From NCBI GenBank assembly GCA_036796555.1, contig DAIRCS010000003.1, positions 34,080 to 98,079 on the forward strand: a DNA stretch of 64,000 bases. Reading direction: 5' to 3'. Positions 51,329 through 60,092 of this stretch are shown here, piece after piece. Below the pieces are notes generated by a model. That model did no database searches. It saw only the letters and a program-made list of their open reading frames with translations, and had not been told where the DNA came from. Position numbers and translations under genes: made by a program. Origin of the DNA: JAJXWB01 sp036796555 (GTDB lineage: Bacteria; Pseudomonadota; Alphaproteobacteria; Rhizobiales; Beijerinckiaceae). Positions within the stretch are counted from its first letter, which is position 1, and every line of letters begins with the position of its first letter.

Positions 51329-52648
51329 ATGTCGAAACTGAAATGGTTGACGGGCGCGGCTTTGGCCCTGGCGCTCGTCGCGTCCGCGCCTGCGCGCGCC
51401 GAAACCGAGATCGATCTGTTCTTTCCCGTGCCGGTCGACGGCGCGCTCGCCAAGAACATGACCGAGCTCGTGAAGGGCTTCAACGAGAGCCAGAAGGACG
51501 TGAAGGCGACGCCGGTTTTCACCGGCTCCTACGACGAGACCCTGATCAAGACGCGCGCCGCCACCAAGGCGGGCAAGCCGCCGGCCGTCGTCATCATGTC
51601 CGCCAACTTTCTCACCGATCTGGCGATCGAGAAGGAAATCCGGCCGTTCGACGACCTGATCGCCGGCGACAAGATGACGAACGCGTCCTTCATGGCGCAG
51701 TTCTTTCCGGCGCTCGCGCCGAACGCGATCGTCGATGGCCATGTCTATGGCGCGCCGTTCCAGAATTCGACGCCGCTGCTCTACTATAACGCCGAGCACT
51801 TCAAGGCCGCCGGCCTCAATCCCGACAAGCCGCCGCAAACCTGGGACGAGTTGCTCGCGGCGGCCAGGAAGCTCACGCAGCGCGAAGGCGACCGCACCAC
51901 ACGCTGGGGCGTAATGCTGCCATCCAACTACGATTACGGCGGCTGGATCCTCGAAGCGCTGACCATGTCGAACGGCGGCCGCTACTACAACGAGGAATAC
52001 GGCGGCGAAGTCTATTACGACACGCCCTCGATGCTCGGCGCGCTCACCTTCTGGTCGGACCTCGCCAACAAGCACAAAGTGCATCCGACCGGCGAAACGA
52101 AGGCGCCGGCGATCACCACCGCCTTCCTCAGCGGCCAGGCGTCGATGATGCTCCTGTCGACAGGCTCGCTGACCTTCGTGCGCAACAACGCGAAATTCCC
52201 GTTCAAGGTCGCCTTCGTGCCGCGCAATGTGCGCAACGCGGTGCCGATCGGCGGCGGTTCGCTCGTGCAGCCCGTCGGTCTCGACGAGGCGCGCCGCAAG
52301 GCCGGCTGGACGCTGATCAAATATCTCACGAGCCCGGAGAAGTCCGGCTGGTGGAGCCGCGCGACCGGCTATTTCGCGCCGAACATGGCGGCTTACGAGC
52401 AGCCCGAGATGAAGGAATTCATGACGAAGAACCCGGAGGCGGAAACGGCGATCAAACAGCTTGCCTATGCCAAGCCCTGGTTCGCGACCTACAAGACCGT
52501 CGCGGTGCGCAAGGCGCTCGAAGACGAATTGCAGGCGGTGCTTTCGGGCAAGAAAACGCCGAAGGAGGCGCTTGCGACGGCGCAGAAGAACGCCGACGAG
52601 ATCATGAAGCCCTACGTCGAGACTACGGCGCTCAAGCTGCCGAACTGA
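51329..52648 (+). CDS. ABC transporter substrate-binding protein, UgpB-like
   Basis: A 439-residue family 1 solute-binding protein. The signal peptide ends at about residue 24 (ASAPARA). The mature protein begins ETEIDLFFPVPVDGALAKNM and keeps features of UgpB: the early WPxxG-like loop (FPVPVDGAL), YGAPFQNSTPLLYYN and GGWILEALTMSNGG. UgpB binds sn-glycerol 3-phosphate and glycerophosphocholine. The exact ligand here is inferred from this resemblance, the next gene (GpdQ-like) and the Pho-box-like repeat upstream. Confidence 0.88.
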   Translation: MSKLKWLTGAALALALVASAPARAETEIDLFFPVPVDGALAKNMTELVKGFNESQKDVKATPVFTGSYDETLIKTRAATKAGKPPAVVIMSANFLTDLAIEKEIRPFDDLIAGDKMTNASFMAQFFPALAPNAIVDGHVYGAPFQNSTPLLYYNAEHFKAAGLNPDKPPQTWDELLAAARKLTQREGDRTTRWGVMLPSNYDYGGWILEALTMSNGGRYYNEEYGGEVYYDTPSMLGALTFWSDLANKHKVHPTGETKAPAITTAFLSGQASMMLLSTGSLTFVRNNAKFPFKVAFVPRNVRNAVPIGGGSLVQPVGLDEARRKAGWTLIKYLTSPEKSGWWSRATGYFAPNMAAYEQPEMKEFMTKNPEAETAIKQLAYAKPWFATYKTVAVRKALEDELQAVLSGKKTPKEALATAQKNADEIMKPYVETTALKLPN

Positions 52649-52701
52649 TGTCGCAACGCGCCCGGGCGGATCGCCGTCCGGGCGCCCTGCCGGATCGACC
52701 G

Positions 52702-53529
52702 ATGCTCATCGCCCAGATCACCGATCTCCATCTCCGTCCGCGCGGCCTTGCGGCCTACCGCGTGTCAGAAACCAACATGTTCGCCGAACGCGCCTTCGAT
52801 GCTCTGGCGGCGCTGCGGCCCGCGCCCGATGTCGTGCTCATCACCGGCGATCTGACCGATTGCGGTCTGTCGGAAGAATACGAGATGCTGACCGGGCTTC
52901 TGACGCGCCTGCCCATGCCCGTCTTCGCCGTACCGGGCAATCATGATCGCCGCGAAACGATGCGCAAGGTTGTCGGCCCGCGCATGCCACAGCTTTCCGA
53001 CCCGGACTTCATCCACTATGTGATCGACGACTACCCGCTGCGCCTGATCGGCCTCGACACGATCATTCCAGGCCGCAGCGCTGGCGCGCTCTGCGCGCGG
53101 CGTCTCGATTTTCTTGAACGATCGCTGAAAGCCGCGCCGGACCGGCCCACATTGATTTTCATGCACCACCCGCCGTTCGCGACAGGCGTCGATCACATGG
53201 ATGCAATCCGTTTGCTGGACGGCGCGGAGGAATTTTCGGAAATCCTGACGCGCCACCCGCAGGTGCGCAATGTCCTCTGCGGCCATGTGCATCGCAAGAT
53301 CGTGACGCGCGTCGGCCACGCGATCTGTTCGATCGCGCCGAGCGTCGGCCATCAGGTGGCCTTTGATTTCAGGAATGGCGCGCCGGGCGGCCTCATATTC
53401 GAGCCGCCGGCGTTCGATCTGCATTGGCTCGGCCAGGACGGCGTGGTCGTGTCGCATACGACCTACGTCGAGCGTTTTCCCGGACCCTTCCCGTTTGCGC
53501 TCGATCCCGCCTACCCCGGCGGGCATTGA
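52702..53529 (+). CDS. Metallophosphoesterase, GpdQ/CpdA-like phosphodiesterase
   Basis: A 275-residue phosphodiesterase. All motifs of the fold are present: ITDLHL (D.H), GDLTD, GNHD, MHHPPF and GHVHR. The length matches GpdQ, a glycerophosphodiesterase. The family start MLIAQITDLH (52702) was chosen; an ATG at 52648 overlaps the binding-protein stop (TGATG) and would add 18 unconserved Arg-rich residues. Following a UgpB-like importer, it could split imported glycerophosphodiesters to glycerol 3-phosphate and alcohol; cAMP is an alternative substrate. Confidence 0.9.
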   Translation: MLIAQITDLHLRPRGLAAYRVSETNMFAERAFDALAALRPAPDVVLITGDLTDCGLSEEYEMLTGLLTRLPMPVFAVPGNHDRRETMRKVVGPRMPQLSDPDFIHYVIDDYPLRLIGLDTIIPGRSAGALCARRLDFLERSLKAAPDRPTLIFMHHPPFATGVDHMDAIRLLDGAEEFSEILTRHPQVRNVLCGHVHRKIVTRVGHAICSIAPSVGHQVAFDFRNGAPGGLIFEPPAFDLHWLGQDGVVVSHTTYVERFPGPFPFALDPAYPGGH

Positions 53530-53531
53530 CC

Positions 53532-53828
53532 TCATTCGGCGTCGACGACCGCCAGCTTCCCTTTCGACTTGTTCTTCTTCCCGGCCTTCTCTTCGGCCTT
53601 CCGGGCTGCGCGCGCGAGCTCGATCTGCTGCCCGGCCCAGACGATCTCGCCGCTGGCCTGAAGCTCCTTCTGCTTCAGGCGTTCGGCGAGCTCGCCGAGG
53701 ACCGGCGCAATCGAGGCGTCGGCGGCGCTGCATTTCTCGATCAGGCCGCGCGCGCGATCCTTGTCCTTCTCCGCGTTCCTGCGAAATTTCTCGATGATCC
53801 TGATGGTGCGTTGGCGTGTTTTCGCCAT
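53532..53828 (-). CDS. Hypothetical basic, helical protein with its own Pho-box-like site
   Basis: A 98-residue protein that I do not recognise: MAKTRQRTIRIIEKFRRNAE, a helix-rich middle (LGELAERLKQKELQASGEIV) and a Lys-rich tail (KKNKSKGK). No membrane helix or signal peptide is visible. GGAG precedes the ATG. Its stop lies two bases after the phosphodiesterase stop on the opposite strand. A strong PhoB-box-like repeat lies 76 bp upstream on the same strand, so it may be a phosphate-starvation gene. Confidence 0.7.
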   Translation of the reverse strand: MAKTRQRTIRIIEKFRRNAEKDKDRARGLIEKCSAADASIAPVLGELAERLKQKELQASGEIVWAGQQIELARAARKAEEKAGKKNKSKGKLAVVDAE

Positions 53829-53903
53829 GGGCCTGCTCCGCGATTGACGCAATTTTCGGCAAAATATTCCAACCGCCGCCAAGCCGCTACGCGTAACGTC
53901 CAT

Positions 53904-53921
53904 ATGACATTTATATGACAA
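53904..53921 (-). promoter_or_regulatory. Candidate PhoB box of the 98-residue gene
   Basis: On the minus strand the sequence reads TTGTCAT-ATAA-ATGTCAT. Both repeats match CTGTCAT in six of seven bases, the spacer has the usual AT-rich four bases, and the period is 11. It ends 75 bp before the ATG at 53828. It lies just after the stop of the methyltransferase gene, so it cannot serve that gene. Confidence 0.6.
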
Positions 53922-53928
53922 AGCGTCG

Positions 53929-54540
53929 TTAAGACCGTCGCAAAACTGTCATTTTCACGACGTCGCCCATCAGCAGGCGCTGCTCTGTCGGCGCCAAGCC
54001 CGCCGCCGCGAAATATTTCTCCGTCGACGCATCATAGGTGCCGTGAAACATGAACTTCAGCCAAGGCGACATGACACGCATGCCAGCGCGCACCGTCGGC
54101 TTTTCCGACATGCAATAATCGACGAGCCGAATGCGTCCGCCACGCCGGCAGACGCGCGCGACTTCGCGCAACGCGTCAAGCTGAGCCTCCTCCGGGATAC
54201 ACATGAATACGAAGGTCGCGACGACGGCGTCGAAGGATTCGTCGGCAAAATCCATGCTCGCCAGATTCTGTCTCCGGAAATCGACGGCGCGGCCAAGCCG
54301 CGCGGCGCGCTGGCGCGCTTTCACGAGCATCGGCTCGCTGGCGTCGACCGCCGTCATCCGCGCGCCGACCGGATAGGCCGCTATATTGCATCCGGTGCCT
54401 GCCCCCGCGTCCAGGATTTCGCCGGAAAGGCCTGAGAAGACTGCGGCGCGCAGGCGGCCTTTCCACATTTTCTCATAGGGGCCGTCCAGCAGGTCATAGA
54501 TCGGCGCGATTCGGTCGTATGTCTTCTTCAGCGCGCTCAT
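53929..54540 (-). CDS. Class I SAM-dependent methyltransferase (possibly PmtA-like)
   Basis: A 203-residue methyltransferase. Motif I is ILDAGAGTGCN at about residue 43, motif II is AVDASEPML, and later blocks include SFDAVVATFVFMCIPEE and VCRRGGRIRLVDYCMSEK. It resembles UbiE/COQ5-like enzymes and the 203-residue phosphatidylethanolamine N-methyltransferase (PmtA) of alphaproteobacteria; the N-terminal TYDRIAPIYDLLDGP fits both. GGAGG lies upstream of ATG 54540. In a phosphate island, membrane lipid modification is an attractive but unproved role. Confidence 0.82.
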   Translation of the reverse strand: MSALKKTYDRIAPIYDLLDGPYEKMWKGRLRAAVFSGLSGEILDAGAGTGCNIAAYPVGARMTAVDASEPMLVKARQRAARLGRAVDFRRQNLASMDFADESFDAVVATFVFMCIPEEAQLDALREVARVCRRGGRIRLVDYCMSEKPTVRAGMRVMSPWLKFMFHGTYDASTEKYFAAAGLAPTEQRLLMGDVVKMTVLRRS

Positions 54541-54905
54541 TTCATGCGCCTCCGGGGGATCGTTCCAAGCAGATCGGACATGGCGTTCTCGCGACGCCTT
54601 CCGTCGGACTCCGCCGATACAACCATTCGATGACGCATCGATGTAGGAGCCGTCATCGATCCCGGCCCCTGTCGCGATCACGCACATGCCCTGTCATCGA
54701 AGCTTCACAAGAGCAATTTAGCTAAGCGCTTCGGACCTTGGTGGCGCCGCCTGCATCCTAGGCGGCATGGCCTGCGAAAGCGTCGCGCCGTCTGGCGGAC
54801 CATGCATCATGGAGGCGACGAAACCCGTGCGCGACATCCTGAGTTGCCGCCCGACCACACTTGACGCGCAGGCTGCGCCACAATTGCTTCAGGCGTGAGG
54901 CTGTC
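54541..54905. other. Intergenic region without a gene
   Basis: The 365 bp between the divergent methyltransferase and CorA/ZntB genes hold no convincing gene. An AT-rich stretch at 54709-54730 may be promoter. A CTGTCAT heptamer at 54691 is followed after four bases by GCTTCAC, which is too degenerate to call a PhoB box. Confidence 0.5.
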
Positions 54906-55952
54906 ATGTCCGGGGACCGATTGAAGCCCGCGCTCGATGTGCCCATACCCGGATGCAACTGGCTCATCCGCTTCGATGACGCCGGCGCCGCGGAAGCGGG
55001 GAGTCTGGCGGATCTCCAGCGCGTGGCCGCCGGCGCGCCGGGGTACATCTGGCTGCATCTCGACCGCACCGACACCCGTGTTGGGACATATCTCGCCGGG
55101 TTGAACTGGCTCAACGCCGAGGCGCGCGAGGCGCTGGCAGGTGCGATAGACCATCAGTTCGTCGATCACGTCGACAATATCCTGTCCGGCGCCATCGTCG
55201 ACCATCAACACGCTTTCGAAGGCGTGCATTCTGAAACGGACTTCCTGCGCTTTGCAGTCGGACGCAACTTCATCGTCACGGCGCGCCGCTCTCCGCTTTA
55301 CGCGCCGCAGGCCGTCCGGCACAACCTCTCGGATGGCGTGAAAATCGCGTCGCCGGACGCGCTCTTCGAATGTCTGGTTTCCCGCGTCTGCGATTGCTCA
55401 GCGTACATGCTGCGCGAGATCGCCGATACTCTCGACAAGATCGAGGAGAACGTCGTGATCGAGGGCCGGGGACGCGATCAACGCGCTGCGCTCGGCCGCG
55501 CGAGGCGCAAGACGGTCCGGCTGTCGCGCCAGGTCAGCGGACTGCAATCCACGATGATGCGGCTGGAAGAAGCCACGGAAGCTCCGGAACATTCCGAGCT
55601 GAGCGATCTCGCCGCCAGCCTCGGGCAGCGCGCGGATTCGCTCGGGCGAGACGCGACAAACCTGCAAGACCGCGCGCGCGTTCTGCAGGAAGAGATCACC
55701 GCGATCCTCGCGCTCGAGACGAACGACCGCCTGTATATGCTTACCATTCTGACGGCGGTTCTGCTGCCTGCAACTTTCGTGACCGGCTATTTCGGGATGA
55801 ACACCAAGAACCTGATTTTCAGCGAAAGCGAGAGCGGCACGATCTACGCGACCATCATGTGTATGGTCGCCTCCGTCGGGGCGATATTCCTCATGCGCCG
55901 CTTGGGGATAACGGAGGCCTCTCAAACCCGAAGGCAAGAGCGGAAGGATTGA
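54906..55952 (+). CDS. CorA family divalent cation transporter, ZntB-like
   Basis: A 348-residue CorA-superfamily protein. A long soluble N-terminal domain ends in a helical stalk. Two C-terminal membrane helices (residues about 285-305 and 318-338) are separated by the signature YFGMNTKNL. The GMN motif is intact. ZntB-type proteins move Zn2+ and CorA-type Mg2+; the loop after GMN (TKNLIFSESESG) has an acidic stretch. GTGAGG precedes the ATG at 54906. It stands alone between the methyltransferase and PPK2. Confidence 0.9.
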   Translation: MSGDRLKPALDVPIPGCNWLIRFDDAGAAEAGSLADLQRVAAGAPGYIWLHLDRTDTRVGTYLAGLNWLNAEAREALAGAIDHQFVDHVDNILSGAIVDHQHAFEGVHSETDFLRFAVGRNFIVTARRSPLYAPQAVRHNLSDGVKIASPDALFECLVSRVCDCSAYMLREIADTLDKIEENVVIEGRGRDQRAALGRARRKTVRLSRQVSGLQSTMMRLEEATEAPEHSELSDLAASLGQRADSLGRDATNLQDRARVLQEEITAILALETNDRLYMLTILTAVLLPATFVTGYFGMNTKNLIFSESESGTIYATIMCMVASVGAIFLMRRLGITEASQTRRQERKD

Positions 55953-56132
55953 ATTCCGCGCCGCTCGGCCAGCAACCCGGCGTCTGCGTCACGCTTGAAG
56001 CGGTCTCGATTCTTGGGCTGTCGGAGGCAGCCGGCCGCCGCGTCGAGGGAACATCGAGCCTCTCAATGGACGCGTGAAGCTCGCCATTGCGTCAGGCGGC
56101 GGGATTCGTGTGATAGCGACCTGGCGCGCCGC

Positions 56133-56150
56133 CTGTCATGCAATCGTCAT
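56133..56150 (+). promoter_or_regulatory. Candidate PhoB box of ppk2
   Basis: CTGTCAT-GCAA-TCGTCAT has a perfect first PhoB heptamer and a five-of-seven second one, with the correct 11-base period. It ends 41 bp before the PPK2 ATG at 56192. Confidence 0.55.
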
Positions 56151-56191
56151 GTCGCGGCGCTGAATATGCCGGCTCAACAGGAGCCAGGCTT

Positions 56192-57118
56192 ATGGTCGAC
56201 CAATCCGGACTGGACGGCGACACGCTCGAGACGCGCGTGCGGGCCGAAATGCTTGATAGTTTCGACGAGGAGCTCGAAATCGAGATTGACGATCAGCGCC
56301 TCGCGTCGCTGCTCGAGGACGCCTCCGACCATCCCGAAGAGATCGGACTCGATCGCAAGATCTATTTCCGCGAATTGTTCCGGCTGCAGCGCGAACTGGT
56401 GAAACTGCAGGACTGGGTCGCAACGACCGGCCATAAGGCCGTCGTCGTGTTCGAGGGGCGCGACGCCGCCGGCAAGGGCGGCGTGATCAAACGCATCACG
56501 CAGCGTCTCAATCCCCGCGTCTGCCGCGTTGTGGCGTTGCCGGCGCCGAGCGAGCGCGAGAAAGGGCAATGGTATTTCCAGCGCTACGTTCCGCATCTGC
56601 CGGCGCGCGGCGAGATCGTGCTGTTCGACCGCTCCTGGTACAATCGCGCCGGCGTCGAGCGCGTGATGGGCTTCTGCTCGGAAGAAGAGGTCGAGGAATT
56701 TTTCCGCAGCGTGCCGGAATTCGAACGCATGCTCGTGCGTTCCGGCATCACGTTGATCAAGTACTGGTTCTCGATCACCGATCAGGAGCAGCACTTCCGG
56801 TTCCAGATGCGCATCCACGATCCACTCAAGCAGTGGAAGCTGAGCCCGATGGACCTTCAGTCGCGCGTGCGCTGGGAGGCCTATACCAAGGCCAAGGAAA
56901 CGATGCTCGAGCGCACGCATATTCCTGAGGCGCCGTGGTGGGTCGTTGAAGCCGTCGACAAGAAGCGCGCCCGCCTCAATTGCATCTCGCATCTTCTCGG
57001 GCAGTTCCCGTATTCCGAAGTGCAGCACGCAAGCGTCGTATTGCCGCCCCGCGCCCACAACCCGGATTATTTCAGAGTTCCGATTCCCGCGCAGATGTAT
57101 GTGCCGAGCCGCTACTGA
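56192..57118 (+). CDS. ppk2: Polyphosphate kinase 2
   Basis: A 308-residue PPK2 enzyme, which transfers phosphate between polyphosphate and nucleotides. Walker A is GRDAAGKGG (residues 89-97) and Walker B is LFDRSWYNRAG (144-154). The lid and C-terminal regions FRFQMRIHDPLKQWKLSPMD and NCISHLLGQFPY are typical of the single-domain class. AGGAG is eight bases upstream of the ATG at 56192. The next gene is a PiT phosphate transporter, and both have Pho-box-like repeats in front, so storage and uptake of phosphate are encoded together. Confidence 0.95.
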   Translation: MVDQSGLDGDTLETRVRAEMLDSFDEELEIEIDDQRLASLLEDASDHPEEIGLDRKIYFRELFRLQRELVKLQDWVATTGHKAVVVFEGRDAAGKGGVIKRITQRLNPRVCRVVALPAPSEREKGQWYFQRYVPHLPARGEIVLFDRSWYNRAGVERVMGFCSEEEVEEFFRSVPEFERMLVRSGITLIKYWFSITDQEQHFRFQMRIHDPLKQWKLSPMDLQSRVRWEAYTKAKETMLERTHIPEAPWWVVEAVDKKRARLNCISHLLGQFPYSEVQHASVVLPPRAHNPDYFRVPIPAQMYVPSRY

Positions 57119-57137
57119 TTCTTCCAAACCGACGCTG

Positions 57138-57155
57138 GCGTCATCCCAATGTCAA
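57138..57155 (+). promoter_or_regulatory. Candidate PhoB box of the PiT gene
   Basis: GCGTCAT-CCCA-ATGTCAA has two heptamers with five of seven consensus bases each and the correct period. It ends 42 bp before the PiT ATG at 57198, close to the distance seen for ppk2 upstream. Confidence 0.4.
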
Positions 57156-57197
57156 CGACATTGCCTCTGATCGCGGCGCTTTCACGTGGAGACGCAC

Positions 57198-58820
57198 ATG
57201 ACATCGGTATCTTCAGCCGCGGACGCGGGGCTCGCCCGCGCGCCGAGCCCAAAGCCCAATCTCGACCATCCCGTCGACATGCGGAGCGTGATTGTCTTCC
57301 TGGCGATTGTCGGCGGCGCGCTCGCCTACACCGCCTATTCGATCTATCAGGACATCCAGGCGACGGGCGCGCCGGTCACGACGATCGCGCCCTTCATCCT
57401 GCTCGGCGTTGCGCTCCTGATCGCGCTCGGTTTCGAGTTCGTGAACGGCTTCCATGACACCGCCAATGCGGTTGCGACCGTCATCTACACGCACTCTCTG
57501 CCGGCCAATTTCGCGGTTGTCTGGTCCGGCTTCTTCAATTTCCTCGGCGTGCTCACGTCCACCGGCGCGGTCGCCTTCGGCATCGTATCGCTGCTGCCGG
57601 TGGAACTGATCCTCCAGGTCGGCTCGTCGGCGGGCTTCGCGATGGTCTTCGCGCTGCTGATCGCAGCCATCGTCTGGAATCTCGGCACATGGTGGCTGGG
57701 CCTGCCGGCCTCCTCGTCACACACGCTGATCGGCTCGATCATCGGCGTCGGCATCGCGAACGCCGTCATGCGCGGCCGCGACGGCACGTCGGGCGTCGAT
57801 TGGTCCAAAGCGACCGAAATCGGCTGGGCGCTGCTGCTCTCGCCGATCGTCGGTTTCTTCTGCGCCGCAGTGCTGTTGCTGCTGATGAAGACGCTCGTGA
57901 AGAAGCCGGAGCTCTATCAGGAGCCCAAAGGCCAGGCTGCGCCGCCTTGGTGGATTCGCGGTCTGTTGATCCTGACCTGCACCGGCGTTTCGTTCGCGCA
58001 TGGCTCGAACGACGGACAGAAAGGCATGGGCCTGATCATGCTGATCCTGATCGGCACGGTGCCGACCTCCTATGCGCTCAACCGCGCCTTGCCGGAATCG
58101 CATGTCGCGTCTTATGTCGCGACGTCCGATGCGGCCTCCAAAGTGATCGAGGGCAAGGCGGCCGGCTATTCCGTGATCGGCGATCCGCGCCCGACGGTGA
58201 CGAGCTACATCGCGCGCCACGAATTGACGGAAGGCACCTATCCTTCGCTCGCGGTGCTCGTTCGCGACATCGCCAGGCAGATCGAGACCTACGGCTCGGT
58301 CGCGCGCATTCCGTCGGCCGCCGTCGGCAATACGCGCAACGACATGTATCTGGCCTCCGAAGCGATCCGCTTCCTGATGAAGGATCAGGCGAGCTCGCTG
58401 AGCGCCGCCGAGGTCAAGACGCTTAACGCTTACAAGGGCCGGCTCGACGAGGCGACCAAGTTCATCCCGCTGTGGGTGAAGATCGCAGTCGCGATCGCGC
58501 TCGGCCTCGGCACGATGATCGGCTGGAAGCGGATCGTCGTCACCGTCGGCGAGAAGATCGGCAAGTCGCACCTGACCTATGCGCAGGGCGCCTCCGCCGA
58601 GCTCGTCGCCATGGGCACGATCGGCGCGGCGGACATGTTCGGCCTGCCGGTGTCGACCACGCACGTGCTTTCGTCCGGCGTCGCCGGCGCGATGGCCGCG
58701 AACGGCTCGGGCGTGCAGATGAACACGATCCGCAACCTGCTGATGGCCTGGGTGCTGACGCTGCCCTGCGCGATCCTGCTGTCGGGAGGCCTCTACGTGC
58801 TGTTGCGCCAGGTGATGTAG
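57198..58820 (+). CDS. Inorganic phosphate transporter, PiT family
   Basis: A 540-residue inner-membrane transporter. The two PiT signature repeats are present: EFVNGFHDTANAVATVI near residue 80 and SFAHGSNDGQKGMG near residue 270, with GLPASSSHTLIGS and GLPVSTTHVLSSG as the paired inner motifs. A soluble insert of about 140 residues (about 300-440) separates the halves. GGAG lies six bases before the ATG at 57198. It follows ppk2 by 79 bp. Confidence 0.94.
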   Translation: MTSVSSAADAGLARAPSPKPNLDHPVDMRSVIVFLAIVGGALAYTAYSIYQDIQATGAPVTTIAPFILLGVALLIALGFEFVNGFHDTANAVATVIYTHSLPANFAVVWSGFFNFLGVLTSTGAVAFGIVSLLPVELILQVGSSAGFAMVFALLIAAIVWNLGTWWLGLPASSSHTLIGSIIGVGIANAVMRGRDGTSGVDWSKATEIGWALLLSPIVGFFCAAVLLLLMKTLVKKPELYQEPKGQAAPPWWIRGLLILTCTGVSFAHGSNDGQKGMGLIMLILIGTVPTSYALNRALPESHVASYVATSDAASKVIEGKAAGYSVIGDPRPTVTSYIARHELTEGTYPSLAVLVRDIARQIETYGSVARIPSAAVGNTRNDMYLASEAIRFLMKDQASSLSAAEVKTLNAYKGRLDEATKFIPLWVKIAVAIALGLGTMIGWKRIVVTVGEKIGKSHLTYAQGASAELVAMGTIGAADMFGLPVSTTHVLSSGVAGAMAANGSGVQMNTIRNLLMAWVLTLPCAILLSGGLYVLLRQVM

Positions 58821-58847
58821 GCGTCGCACATGCGCAAGCATTCCGGC

Positions 58848-58866
58848 GGCGGTCGCGACGACCGCC
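58848..58866. terminator. Hairpin between convergent PiT and RND adaptor genes
   Basis: GGCGGTCG-CGA-CGACCGCC is a perfect eight-pair stem with a three-base loop, 27 bp after the PiT stop and 121 bp before the end of the convergent adaptor gene. There is no T-run, but its position suits a bidirectional terminator. Confidence 0.45.
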
Positions 58867-58987
58867 ACCGGTTCGCTCGTGACAAGCGGATATCAAAACG
58901 TCGTCGGTGCGCAAAGATCGCATTCGTCGACGAAGACGCCGATCGCCGGACCTGCCGAAGCCTTTCAGGCGCCGATTCCGGAACCGG

Positions 58988-60082
58988 CTAGGATCCGTTC
59001 TTCGCTCCAGCTGGATCGGGCTTGACGCTGGTCCCGTCGTTCAGTCGCTGCAGGTTCGAGGTCGCCACGCGATCGCCCTCCTTCAAGCCCCCATTGACGA
59101 TGACAAGCGCGCCCTGCGCCGCGCCGAGAATGACCGGACGACGCTCCGCCTTGTTATCAGCGCCGATCACATACACATACTTGCCGATCTGGTTGGATCC
59201 GATCGCCACTTGCGGCGCCAGCAGAGCATTCTTCAGTTCATCGACCCGTAGCCGCACCCGGGTGAATTGGCCGGGCAAGAGACGCCCGTTCGCATTGTCG
59301 ATGGTCACGCGCGCCGCGACGGTTCCTGTCGCACGATCGACGCTGTTGTCGAGGAAAGTCACCTTGCCGTTGCTGGCCGGCGCATCCGGGGTGATGCGCA
59401 CTTCGGCCGCCACGCCGCCGTCCGCAAGCCGGGTCTGGATAGCAGGCAGATCGGTTTCGCTGACGTTCATCGTGACATTGAGCGGATCGAGCTGAACCAG
59501 CGTATTCAGCGTCGTGCTGTTGGCGCTGACGAGCGCGCCCTCGAAAATCTGGGAGCGTCCGAGCCTTCCGTCGAAAGGCGCCCTGATCTCGGTGTAGGCG
59601 AGATTGAGACGCGCGGTGCGCACCGCCGCATCGTCGGCGGCCACGTTGGCTTCTGCCTGATGCAGATTGCTGGTGGCCAGATCGAAGGCGTCCTTGGAGA
59701 CCACGCCGCGGCCCGCCAGGGTCGAGTTGCGGCCCTGGTTGATGCGGGCATATTCCAGCGCCGCCTGATTGCGCCTGGCCTGGGCCATCACCTGATCGAG
59801 CGTCGCCTGATAGTCGCGCGGGTCGATCCTGTAGAGCAGGTCGCCTTTCTTGACGTCGGCGCCGTCCGCGGCGACACGGTCGCCGAGAAAGCCGCTCGCC
59901 TTGCTCTGAAGAACGACGCTACGCACCGCTTCCGTCGTGCCGACATAATCCAGGAAGACAGGCACGTCCTTGCGCAGGACGGTCGCGACATTGACCACGA
60001 CAGCGTCGGACGCCTGCGCGAGAGCCGCCGCCGGCATCGCCGCGAAAATCGCGGTCATGGCAAGAGACGTTGAAAGCTTCAT
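58988..60082 (-). CDS. RND efflux periplasmic adaptor (AcrA/MexA type)
   Basis: A 364-residue membrane fusion protein. The signal peptide ends at about residue 23 (AAALAQ). The lipoyl halves are VVLQSKASGFLGDRVAADGA and YTEIRAPFDGRLG around a short helical hairpin (residues about 90-160), and beta-barrel residues follow (QLDPLNVTMNVSETDLPAIQ). No lipobox Cys is present. GAGGA precedes the ATG at 60082. It is 10 bp downstream of the pump gene on the same strand. Confidence 0.94.
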   Translation of the reverse strand: MKLSTSLAMTAIFAAMPAAALAQASDAVVVNVATVLRKDVPVFLDYVGTTEAVRSVVLQSKASGFLGDRVAADGADVKKGDLLYRIDPRDYQATLDQVMAQARRNQAALEYARINQGRNSTLAGRGVVSKDAFDLATSNLHQAEANVAADDAAVRTARLNLAYTEIRAPFDGRLGRSQIFEGALVSANSTTLNTLVQLDPLNVTMNVSETDLPAIQTRLADGGVAAEVRITPDAPASNGKVTFLDNSVDRATGTVAARVTIDNANGRLLPGQFTRVRLRVDELKNALLAPQVAIGSNQIGKYVYVIGADNKAERRPVILGAAQGALVIVNGGLKEGDRVATSNLQRLNDGTSVKPDPAGAKNGS

Positions 60083-60092
60083 CGGACGTTCC

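Noticed and set aside
54691..54708. A fifth PhoB-box-like site upstream of the CorA/ZntB gene
   Set aside because: The first heptamer is perfect but the second (GCTTCAC) matches only in its TCA core, and it lies about 200 bp from the start codon.
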